NCBI GenBank assembly: GCA_012035435.1
Contig: JAAUPH010000187.1
Span: forward strand, 1 to 5,494
Origin: Sphingopyxis sp.
Lineage (GTDB): Bacteria > Pseudomonadota > Alphaproteobacteria > Sphingomonadales > Sphingomonadaceae
Direction: 5' to 3'
DNA: 5,494 bases
The translations under genes were made by a program, and so were the position numbers. The notes under the pieces are model-generated. The model was given only the letters and a program-made list of their open reading frames with translations, was not told the origin of the DNA and ran no database searches. Shown piece after piece: positions 1 through 5,494 of the stretch. The first letter of the stretch is position 1; the number at the start of each line of letters is the position of its first letter.

Positions 1-156
1 ACGAAGTTGCAGTCCGCCGGGGCGTTGATCGACCCACCGGTGGGAGAAGTGTTCCGCAGCCGCCAACGCCGCTCCGGTCCATCGATGCAGCTGCACCTGA
101 CCCAATTCGAGGATGACGATGTCGTCGTGTCCGTCCTGGTCCATATCCGCACTCAC
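1..156 (-). CDS. Partial CDS of unknown function with an Asp-rich DxDxDG motif
   Basis: This minus-strand frame is open from its start to the left window edge (52 codons) and has strong G/C bias at third positions. Two starts are possible: GTG at 156 and ATG at 144. An in-frame TGA at 205-207 limits how far upstream it can begin, and neither start has a clear Shine-Dalgarno. Residues 4-12, counted from the GTG, read DMDQDGHDD, followed by a hydrophobic strand (IVILELG) and VQLHRW. This D-x-D-x-D-G-x-x-D pattern resembles the calcium-binding loops of FG-GAP/VCBS-type repeats, but one motif in a truncated protein does not establish the family. No signal peptide is visible. It lies 64 bases downstream of the stop of the larger minus-strand gene, with a hairpin between, so the two may be read from one transcript with attenuation or may be separate units. 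Confidence 0.5.
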   Translation of the reverse strand, partial: MSADMDQDGHDDIVILELGQVQLHRWTGAALAAAEHFSHRWVDQRPGGLQLR

Positions 157-196
157 GAATCGAGTCGGCGAGGAGAACGAAGACGTCGCGAAGCCG

Positions 197-216
197 GCTC
201 CCGCTCATGCGGGAGC
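197..216 (-). terminator. Hairpin, possible terminator or attenuator
   Basis: A perfect 8-bp stem (GCTCCCGC / GCGGGAGC) with a 4-base loop starts 4 bases beyond the TAG stop (221-223) of the candidate nuclease gene. No T tract follows on the minus strand; the next bases are CGGCTTCGCG. It may be a weak or Rho-assisted terminator, a 3'-end stabiliser, or an attenuator in front of the next minus-strand gene. Confidence 0.45.
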
Positions 217-220
217 AAGT

Positions 221-1246
221 CTAGCAACCGAGCGACAGCCCGGCATCGCCGGCACGAACCACATTGGTCTCGTCACCAGGGTCGGAGGCAAACAGCTCGA
301 AGGCAGGCGTAATGCCACCAAGGCCCGAACCCTTCGGCGCGCAAAACCAGTCCTTCTCGCAGACCTCGACGTCACGCCTCCCGCAAACGGCAGGCTTCAT
401 GTCGCCGGACCGCTGCAGCCGGGTCAGCACTTCATCAGCGGCTTCCCGGAAGCACGCATTGAACCACGCCAGCATCGCTTCAACGTCGCACCCGAAATAA
501 TCGTCGAGCTGCCAGCCGCGGATGGCGAGTTCGTCGTCATATGAACTGCGCCCGTAAAAGTCGATGACACGGGCGTCATGTGCTCGAACATCGAGACCGT
601 TCTCGCGGGCCCAAGTCGGCAGGAAGAGGTATGTCGCACGGATATACTCAACTATTTCGGACTTTGCCGTAGAGTCGGACTGCCCGCCGCCACGCTTCCC
701 GTCCATCGCGCCTGTCCAACCAGTCTTCGGGCAATGGACAACCAGATCGACGGCATAGAGCGTCCGATCAGCGCCACATGGCGGCAGCGACAGGCCATCG
801 AGTTTCGAGATCGTGTTGCCTTTGGAAAGTGCCAGTGACATGGCGCTCAGGCTGATCACGGGCTCGTGCCAAACTTTGAGCCCATTGGCTTCAAGCGCCA
901 TGCCAAGCGTCCGTGGGAGCAAAGCGCCATGCGCCTTCTGGATCTTCGAGGCGATCGAAGTGCCTGCAAACCAGTCGCCAAGAATGGGGTCTGTGCCAAG
1001 GTCCTTGGCCAAGATGCAAGCGAATTGCTTCTCGACCATCCGGCGGATCGCGCGTCGCAGGCTGGCGTCAGTTTGTGTTGATTGGGCAGCCCAGCCCGGC
1101 ATTTCCGGTGCAAGCGAGGGCGCGGCGACAATCCGATTGCCTCGCCTTGCGCGCGGCGCGCCTTTCTTCTGGGCCGCAGGGGCTGCGACACGCGGAGATT
1201 GGGTTTCGGCCTTTCGGCCCGACGTAAAGGTAGGGTGGATAGTCAT
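221..1246 (-). CDS. Uncharacterised protein, candidate PD-(D/E)XK-fold nuclease
   Basis: The gene gives 341 residues from ATG at 1246. The frame stays open upstream to a TTG at 1336, but that extension is low-complexity in appearance and the ATG is preferred; no strong Shine-Dalgarno precedes either. I do not recognise the family. Residues 1-50 are basic and rich in Ala, Arg and Pro, likely disordered. From about residue 60 the chain looks folded: helix 62-85; LALEANGL-like helix with E119; strand with D167 (VDLVV); strand with D182 and K184 (AMDGK); then a helix around 193-208. An E...D...(14 residues)...D-x-K order is what a PD-(D/E)XK nuclease core shows, so a DNA or RNA nuclease role is inferred, not shown. 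Helices follow at 240-280 and a Cys-containing tail near 288-302. It is probable cargo of the element integrated at dusA, which makes a defence or restriction-type role a reasonable guess. No transmembrane segment is seen. Confidence 0.65.
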   Translation of the reverse strand: MTIHPTFTSGRKAETQSPRVAAPAAQKKGAPRARRGNRIVAAPSLAPEMPGWAAQSTQTDASLRRAIRRMVEKQFACILAKDLGTDPILGDWFAGTSIASKIQKAHGALLPRTLGMALEANGLKVWHEPVISLSAMSLALSKGNTISKLDGLSLPPCGADRTLYAVDLVVHCPKTGWTGAMDGKRGGGQSDSTAKSEIVEYIRATYLFLPTWARENGLDVRAHDARVIDFYGRSSYDDELAIRGWQLDDYFGCDVEAMLAWFNACFREAADEVLTRLQRSGDMKPAVCGRRDVEVCEKDWFCAPKGSGLGGITPAFELFASDPGDETNVVRAGDAGLSLGC

Positions 1247-1551
1247 GGGGGGATCACTTTCGAATGTTAGGCGGCCATGTCCCGCGGGCACACGTCTGGT
1301 GCAGCTCGACCAATGCCAGTGGCAACCCGTCGGCAATGCGAGGGGAGCGGCAGGCGATGACCGGTCAATGTGCCGGACGTGCTGGGGTGCGTGATGAGCG
1401 TGTTCAATCAGCCATGAAGACTGCCGAACAAAGCTCCCCTCACGCCCTGGTCGCGGGACAGTGGCTCAATGGCGATGATGGTTGCCTGAAGGGAAACAGG
1501 CGCGCGCCTCGCGCGTTCGCGGCACCAAGCAGGCAGGGGTCGCGTGAGACG
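1247..1551. other. Gene-poor stretch upstream of the candidate nuclease gene
   Basis: About 300 bases without a convincing gene on either strand. It should contain the promoter of the minus-strand gene starting at 1246, but I find no convincing -35/-10 pair. It contains two perfect palindromes: TGACCGGTCA at 1358-1367, about 110 bases before that gene's start and repeated at 2010-2019, and AGGCGCGCGCCT at 1498-1509. Short open frames here (plus 1414-1596, minus 1594-1469) lack coding-like composition. Confidence 0.5.
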
Positions 1552-1577
1552 AAAAAGATTCCCGACAACGGGAAAAA
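1552..1577 (-). terminator. Rho-independent terminator, minus strand
   Basis: On the minus strand a 6-bp stem TTCCCG / CGGGAA with loop TTGT is followed by the T-rich tract TCTTTTTC, and it is preceded by a further T run. It lies about 70 bases beyond the last stop of the small gene downstream of the integrase, so it plausibly ends an integrase-led transcript. A plus-strand reading would place A residues after the stem and is not supported. Confidence 0.6.
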
Positions 1578-1643
1578 GTCATATGGGCTTTCATAGCTCT
1601 GATCCTTGTCACTAAGGCTTGGAGTCAGGCCGTCGGTGGTGCG

Positions 1644-2020
1644 TCAACACTGCCGATGGCCGCTTGCCGCCGGTTCGTCCGGCAAGTCCAAGATGAACTG
1701 GCCGCGTTCGCACGTCCAGCTGAGGTCCCCGGGGTGGTTAACCGAGTGCGATCGAAGTTGGCGATAGGTGATGGGGCCGGTCCGCCCGCAATGTGCGACA
1801 CCTCCATTCGCTGGAATTCCGTTTCTGACGTGTCAGTCCAACAGCCGGGGATCAGCCGCAAACCTCCCGCGCGGGACTCGATTGCCCTCCGCGGAAGTTC
1901 GAACACGGCCTGCACTCCGCTGTCACCCAGTTGGATACGCCACGTTTGCCGCTCACTGGGGAGGGGGCAGCACCGGCTCGGCATTGCACGACTGCAAGGT
2001 TCGCATGCTTGACCGGTCAC
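1644..2020 (-). pseudogene. Small unknown gene downstream of the integrase, apparently frameshifted
   Basis: The upstream part is open from GTG 2020 and reads convincingly as protein (for example TWRIQLGDSGVQAVFELPRR, then LRLIPGCWTDTSETEFQRME). After about position 1780 that frame becomes Ser/Thr/Ala/Arg-rich and unstructured in look until its stop at 1625. The neighbouring minus-strand frame, open from 1832 to TGA at 1644-1646, is instead protein-like: GPITYRQLRSHSVNHPGDLS, then WTCERGQFILDLPDE. It has no usable start of its own. The simplest reading is one gene of about 120 codons with a single indel near 1775-1800. Two overlapping genes, or a programmed frameshift at a GC-rich site, are alternatives. 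The start follows the integrase stop by about 60 bases on the same strand, so co-transcription is likely. Family and function are not recognised. Confidence 0.42.
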
Positions 2021-2081
2021 GATCGGGGGTGGCTCGTGTTGGGCGTTGTCCGTCAGGCGGAAAGTGACGAGCCGACGCTAC

Positions 2082-3233
2082 TCATGTTTTCGCCTTCTGA
2101 ACCGGTTTCCGCCTCAAGATGGGGCGGGGCGCAACTTCGGGCAGGATGAGCGGGGTGTTGACGTGTTCGAACCACGGCCACTTGGCGTAGCGATCGTGGA
2201 AATGTTCGATGTGCGCATAGCGCTTGAGTGTCTGCCAAGATTTGTGACCCGTGACCGTTGCAACTTCGGGGATTTGTTGCCGCAATTCGAACAGGTGGGA
2301 CGTTCCTTCATGGCGCAGGTCGTGAAAGGTCAAATCCCGAATACCCAGAATTTTACAGGCCCGCGTGAAGCGCGCCGAAATACTGTCCGGCTTGTAGGTG
2401 AACGGTCCATCGCGGTCGCGCGGCATTGCCAATGCGATCGCAAGTGCGCGCGGTGGAACGATCGTGCGCACCGTGTTGGTCAGCTTCTTTCGCGGATCCT
2501 TCATTTGATGAACGGTCCAGCGGGCAGGGCGATTTTCGTCTCCGAGGTCGAGATCAACCCATTTCATCTCCGTAACTTCGGTTTGGCGTCGGCACGAAAA
2601 GATCGCGAATGCGATCAGCCGTTCCATTGGGATTATGTCCGGAATGGATTTGGACTGTTCGGCGAAGTAGGCCATGAGGGCGTCGATTTCATCAAGCGTC
2701 GGACGGCGGTCGCGCTCATTGCTGGCCGCGATCAAGCCCAGTTTCCCCATGGTATGCCGTGCCGTCTCGATCTGGTTTATGTCCAGCGGGAAGCCGAGGC
2801 CCTGGGCTGTGCGGAGCGCCTCGCCAAGAAAGCTGACATAGGTGCTCACTGTGGACGGCGAACGGTCTTTGCCAAGGTCGCGGGCGAAGTTGACGATATC
2901 AACAGCGTCGAGAACCGTTGTCGGTCGAGAAGCGATCGGCAGTTTCAGGATGGTGTTTTGCAGTTGCGTCTGCGTTTTGCCGAGCGGGCGTTTCCGTAGT
3001 GCAGCGAATTGGCGGATTGCATCTGCCACAGTAGCCCGCTTGCGCGTTTGTTCGATAAAGCTTTCCGGGTTCTCGACAAGCTTCTCTGTCTGGCGAATCC
3101 ACTGTTCGGCCTTCCTGCGGCTTTCGAAGGTCGCGGCTTTTCGTACGAGAACCCGTCCATCGCTTTTGCGGATCACTTGCGCCATGAATGAGGTCGATCC
3201 ATCGGCCCGTTTGCGCTCTCGAATGGTTCCCAT
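2082..3233 (-). CDS. Tyrosine recombinase / integrase, likely dusA-targeting
   Basis: Site-specific integrase that would catalyse insertion and excision of the element at dusA. From ATG 3233 it has 383 residues. The N-terminal 50 residues (MGTIRERKRADG...) resemble an arm-type DNA-binding domain; a SAM-like core-binding domain covers about 68-145; the catalytic domain is about 175-345. The full active-site set is visible: R216 (RRQTEV...EMKW), K245 (HQMKDP), H304 and R307 (HDLRH), H330 (TGHKSW) and nucleophile Y339 (KRYAH). The tail of about 44 residues after Tyr is basic near its end. The frame extends upstream to GTG 3293, with ATGs at 3278 and 3257, but this leader overlaps the probable promoter and palindrome and encodes a repeated Met-Ser-Tyr peptide, so 3233 or 3257 is more likely. 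No start has a good Shine-Dalgarno. The gene diverges from dusA with about 120 bases between them, as known for dusA-associated integrases. Confidence 0.92.
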   Translation of the reverse strand: MGTIRERKRADGSTSFMAQVIRKSDGRVLVRKAATFESRRKAEQWIRQTEKLVENPESFIEQTRKRATVADAIRQFAALRKRPLGKTQTQLQNTILKLPIASRPTTVLDAVDIVNFARDLGKDRSPSTVSTYVSFLGEALRTAQGLGFPLDINQIETARHTMGKLGLIAASNERDRRPTLDEIDALMAYFAEQSKSIPDIIPMERLIAFAIFSCRRQTEVTEMKWVDLDLGDENRPARWTVHQMKDPRKKLTNTVRTIVPPRALAIALAMPRDRDGPFTYKPDSISARFTRACKILGIRDLTFHDLRHEGTSHLFELRQQIPEVATVTGHKSWQTLKRYAHIEHFHDRYAKWPWFEHVNTPLILPEVAPRPILRRKPVQKAKT

Positions 3234-3248
3234 TGGGACGAATTTCCG

Positions 3249-3286
3249 GTATGACATTGGGGTGAAAAAGTATGACATGTCATACC
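3249..3286. promoter_or_regulatory. Candidate operator or recombination arm sites: three TATGACAT half-sites
   Basis: TATGACAT occurs at 3250-3257 and 3271-3278 in direct orientation, and inverted at 3277-3284. The last two overlap as the perfect 14-bp palindrome TATGACATGTCATA. The outer ends also mirror each other: GGTATGACAT at 3249-3258 and ATGTCATACC at 3277-3286. The sites straddle the probable -10 box and start region of the integrase gene. They could bind a repressor or excisionase, or the integrase itself as arm-type sites. Confidence 0.5.
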
Positions 3287-3307
3287 GAAACACGAAAAAG
3301 AGTGCAA
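3279..3307 (-). promoter_or_regulatory. Probable integrase promoter
   Basis: On the minus strand, TTGCAC (3307-3302) and TATGAC (3284-3279) are separated by exactly 17 bases, a sigma-70-like arrangement with a partial match to each consensus box. The -10 box forms half of the perfect palindrome at 3271-3284. Transcription would start near 3270-3273, which leaves ATG 3257 or 3233 as integrase starts and rules out GTG 3293. Confidence 0.45.
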
Positions 3308-3336
3308 ATCGGCTGAAATGAGATTAAATCTGATTT
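3306..3336. repeat. AT-rich dyad sequences between integrase and dusA
   Basis: AGATT-A-AATCT (3321-3331) sits inside a wider dyad AAATC (3306-3310) / GATTT (3332-3336). The region is much richer in A and T than the genes on either side. It lies where the element end, the new dusA promoter and integrase-arm or host-factor binding sites would be expected. No specific role can be assigned from sequence alone. Confidence 0.3.
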
Positions 3337-3353
3337 TTAGGAATGCTGGATAA

Positions 3354-4357
3354 ATGTCTGAATACGTTAAAAAAATAGGATTATCCGGCCAGTCGGTGTT
3401 TGCAGTCGCCCCGATGATGGACTGGACCGACAGGCATTGCCGGGTGTTTCACCGGGCGTTGAGCCGGCATGCGCTGTTGTATTCCGAGATGGTGACGGCG
3501 GAGGCGGTGATCCATGGGGATCGGGACCGGCTTTTGGGGTTTGATGCGGCCGAGCATCCGGTGGCGTTGCAGCTTGGGGGGAGTGATCCGGCCAAGCTGG
3601 CGGAGGCGGCGCGCATCGGCGCGGGGTATGGCTATGACGAGATCAATCTCAATTGCGGGTGTCCGTCTGACCGGGTTCAATCAGGCGCGTTTGGCGCGTG
3701 CCTGATGCAGACGCCGAATGTGGTGGCGCGTTGCGTTGCGGCGATGAAGGCGGCGGTGGCTGTTCCGGTGACGGTGAAGTGCCGCATCGGGGTGGATGAG
3801 CAGGCCCCGGAAATGGCGCTGCGAGCATTTGCGCATGCGGTGGTTGACGCCGGCGTCGACGCCCTTGTGGGTGCATGCCCGCAAGGCGTGGCTGCAAGGG
3901 TTGAGCCCGCGCGAAAACCGCGATGTGCCGCCGCTGGATTATGCGCTGGTGCATGCGCTGAAGCGCGAATATCCGTTGCTTTTCATTGGCATCAATGGCG
4001 GTATTCAGACCATGAATCAGGCGCTTGGCCAACTTGGGCATGTCGATGGGGTGATGGTCGGCCGTGCCGCCTATCAGGACGCGGCCTTGCTGATGCAGGT
4101 GGATGAAGCGATTTATGAAGACGCCGGCCAACCGGTGGAGATTGAGGCGGTGCTGCTGCATATGAGCGATTATGTCGACCGGCATGTGGCGGCGGGCGGC
4201 AAAGCTTCGCATGTGCTGCGCCATATGATCGGGCTGTTCAACGGCCAGCCGGGCGCCCGGCGTTTGGCGGCAATGCTTACGGTCGATGCGCTCAAACCCG
4301 GCGTATCAGCGCGCTGCTGTTGATGCCTGGCGCGGCATTGGCAAGGCGGCGGCCTGA
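3354..4357 (+). pseudogene. dusA: tRNA-dihydrouridine synthase A, frameshifted as sequenced
   Basis: DusA is an FMN enzyme that reduces U20/U20a in the tRNA D-loop. From ATG 3354 (AGGA at 3339-3342) the first frame encodes [12 protein letters not shown] (19-30), the FMN-barrel segment ALQLGG (71-76), [12 protein letters not shown] (98-109) with catalytic Cys103, and TVKCRIGVD (140-148). After DAGVDALV (residue 172) the frame turns to nonsense and stops at 4106. The true sequence continues one base over as [20 protein letters not shown], then GINGGI and [10 protein letters not shown], which is explained by one extra G in GGG at 3869-3871. That frame stops at 4323 after KPGVSARCC. The third frame instead gives a protein-like RAAVDAWRGIGKAAA and a stop at 4355-4357 abutting the permease start, suggesting another +1 slip near 4297-4308. 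Correcting both slips gives 333 residues, normal for the family. If the indels are real, the gene is inactive; if they are sequencing errors, it is intact. Confidence 0.88.
3386..3445. other. Predicted attachment site region within the 5' end of dusA
   Basis: The first dozen dusA codons are AT-rich and contain a run of seven A; from about 3386 the sequence becomes ordinary GC-rich dusA coding for the conserved [12 protein letters not shown] segment (residues 19-30). dusA-associated integrases are known to recombine within this 5' region so that the element restores the start of the gene. The exact crossover cannot be placed without the other end of the element; no second copy of this segment occurs in the window. 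Confidence 0.5.
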
Positions 4358-5188
4358 GTGGATCTTGCTGCCCTACCGATAGCCGAATTGCTGGCCTTTG
4401 CCGCCGCGCTTGTGGCTGCCGGGGTGGTGGCCGGGTTGCTGGCGGGCCTGTTTGGCATTGGCGGCGGCGCGGTGCTGGTTCCGGTATTCTACCAGACGTA
4501 TGGCCTGCTTGGCATTGATGACGCGGTGCGGATGCATGTGGCGGTCGGCTCGTCGCTGGCCATCATCATTCCCACGTCACTGCGGTCTTTTGCGGCGCAC
4601 CATGCCAAGGGCGCGGTTGATATGGCGGTGCTCAAAGCGTTCATTGTGCCGGTGACGGCTGGCGTGGTGCTGGCCAGCCTGATTGCGGCGTCGATTTCCA
4701 GCGAAGGGCTGCGCATTGTGTTTGCGCTGATTGCCTTTGCTGTGGCGTTCAAGATGCTGTTCAACCGCGCCAGCTGGGTTATCGGAAGCCAATTGCCAGG
4801 GCCCGTTGGCACCTCGGTTGCCGGTGTCGCCATCGGGGTGATTTCGGCGTTGATGGGCATTGGCGGCGGGGTGCTGAACAATACTTTCATGACGCTGTAT
4901 GGCCGGCCAATTCATCAAGCGGTGGCGACATCGGCGGGTGTGGGCGTGCTGATTTCGGTGCCCGGCATTTTTGGCTATATGTGGGCGGGCTGGGGCGCGG
5001 CAGGGCTGCCGCCGGTTTCAACGGGTTATGTCAATTGGCTGACAGTGGCGCTGATCATTCCGGTCACGCTGCTGGTGGCACCTTATGGCGCGCAACTGGC
5101 GCATCAATGGCCCAAGCGGCGGCTGGAAATCGGCTTTGGCCTGTTCCTGCTGTTTGTCGGCGCGCGGTTTCTGTGGAGCTTGCTGTAA
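4358..5188 (+). CDS. TauE/SafE-family membrane permease (UPF0721 type)
   Basis: A 276-residue inner-membrane protein of the family that includes TauE and SafE, proposed exporters of sulfite and organosulfur anions; the substrate here is unknown. Two family repeats are visible, each with a GIGGG motif: AGLFGIGGGAVLVP (residues 29-42) and ISALMGIGGG (162-171). Hydrophobic segments lie roughly at 8-32, 36-50, 62-78, 93-112, 117-134, 148-170, 190-213, 225-246 and 257-275, so about eight membrane passes. A charged cytoplasmic-type loop, HHAKGAVD, is at 81-88. The start GTG at 4358 directly follows the restored dusA stop (TGAGTG), with AAGG at 4343-4346 as a plausible ribosome site, which suggests translational coupling with dusA. 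The reading frame is intact, unlike dusA. No sulfur-metabolism genes flank it in the window, so the name should stay at family level. Confidence 0.92.
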   Translation: MDLAALPIAELLAFAAALVAAGVVAGLLAGLFGIGGGAVLVPVFYQTYGLLGIDDAVRMHVAVGSSLAIIIPTSLRSFAAHHAKGAVDMAVLKAFIVPVTAGVVLASLIAASISSEGLRIVFALIAFAVAFKMLFNRASWVIGSQLPGPVGTSVAGVAIGVISALMGIGGGVLNNTFMTLYGRPIHQAVATSAGVGVLISVPGIFGYMWAGWGAAGLPPVSTGYVNWLTVALIIPVTLLVAPYGAQLAHQWPKRRLEIGFGLFLLFVGARFLWSLL

Positions 5189-5197
5189 GGCCGCCGG

Positions 5198-5479
5198 TCA
5201 ACCGTTGAACATGGCCTGAAGGGCGGGGCTGACCTGATAAAGAAAGCCCAAACCCAGGAATATGGCGAGCCACAGGGCGGCATTGCGCAACGTGCCGGCC
5301 ACCGTGCCGCGATACCACGCGCCGCCGACCAGAAGCGTGGCCAGCAATGTGCCCGCCATAGCAAGCTGCGCGAAATCCTGATTGGCCAGTCCGGCCGTCT
5401 GCCCGCTGTCATGGTTCCAGACCAGCAGGCCGACTGACAGCAACAGTGCTGCGATAGCTAAAACAAAGACGCGCGACAT
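5198..5479 (-). CDS. Small three-helix membrane protein resembling the anchor of retropepsin-like proteases
   Basis: A 93-residue protein from ATG 5479; the upstream ribosome site is not clear within the 15 bases available. Three hydrophobic segments are at about 2-21, 37-55 and 65-82. The arrangement WNHDSG (21-26), GLANQDFAQLA (30-40), WYRGTVAGTLRNAALWLAIF (55-74) and a short Tyr-Gln-containing end matches the N-terminal membrane region I recall for alphaproteobacterial retropepsin-like aspartic proteases (COG3577/TIGR02281 type). The protease domain with its DTG active site is absent: the stop lies 9 bases from the convergent permease stop, and the DNA beyond is permease coding sequence. 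It is therefore either a naturally short homologue or an N-terminal remnant left after a rearrangement. An unrelated small membrane protein is also possible. Confidence 0.72.
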   Translation of the reverse strand: MSRVFVLAIAALLLSVGLLVWNHDSGQTAGLANQDFAQLAMAGTLLATLLVGGAWYRGTVAGTLRNAALWLAIFLGLGFLYQVSPALQAMFNG

Positions 5480-5494
5480 GAGCCGGATATCGGG

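Noticed and set aside
813..1394. Plus-strand open frame of 193 codons
   Set aside because: It is antisense to the better-composed 341-residue minus-strand gene and shows no recognisable motif.
1469..1594. Minus-strand 42-codon frame with a good AAGGA site 8 bases before its ATG
   Set aside because: The probable terminator hairpin at 1552-1577 lies inside it, and the peptide is rich in His, Arg, Ser and Pro with no coding-like character.
1414..1596. Plus-strand 60-codon frame starting at ATG 1414
   Set aside because: No Shine-Dalgarno, and its composition does not look like a folded protein; it also crosses the terminator region.
1656..2012. Plus-strand frame of 118 codons with a partly protein-like start
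   Set aside because: It is antisense to both protein-like minus-strand frames of the frameshifted gene, which fit the transcript direction and terminator better.
2046..2999. Long plus-strand open frame of 317 codons
   Set aside because: It lies wholly antisense to the integrase, whose complete catalytic motif set fixes the coding strand.
3234..3293. N-terminal extension of the integrase to GTG 3293
   Set aside because: It overlaps the probable promoter and palindrome, and its peptide only reflects the repeated half-sites.
3649..4224. Minus-strand 191-codon frame inside dusA
   Set aside because: It is antisense to clear DusA motifs; His/Arg/Gln-rich composition is typical of a shadow frame in GC-rich DNA.
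5198..5208. TCAAC-C-GTTGA dyad at the convergent gene ends, as a bidirectional terminator
   Set aside because: The stem is only 5 bp with a one-base centre and no T tract, so it cannot form a credible terminator hairpin.

Overview
The window reads as alphaproteobacterial chromosome carrying one end of an integrated element. Evidence: GC-rich coding DNA with strong G/C at third codon positions; a DusA-family gene followed directly by a TauE/SafE-type permease; and a short membrane protein resembling the N-terminal anchor of alphaproteobacterial retropepsin-like proteases. I cannot name a genus.

Layout: positions 1-3353 look like the element. Reading leftward on the minus strand from the dusA junction, it holds a tyrosine recombinase (2082-3233) whose promoter overlaps a perfect palindrome, a small frameshifted unknown gene (1644-2020) ending near a terminator with a T tract (1552-1577), a mostly non-coding stretch (1247-1551), an unrecognised protein with a PD-(D/E)XK-like motif set (221-1246), a strong hairpin (197-216), and the start of another minus-strand gene that leaves the window. 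Positions 3354-5494 look like host chromosome: dusA, disrupted by at least one frameshift; a TauE/SafE permease abutting it (TGAGTG junction); and a convergent small membrane protein.

How the parts fit: integrases that insert islands and prophages into the 5' end of dusA are a described group. The divergent integrase beside dusA, and an AT-rich first dozen dusA codons followed abruptly by ordinary host-like sequence, fit an element that supplies a replacement dusA start. The other end of the element is not in the window. The least explained cargo is the candidate nuclease gene and its downstream partial neighbour. Several apparent indels in dusA lie in short homopolymers and one pair compensates, so sequencing error must be excluded before dusA is called dead.
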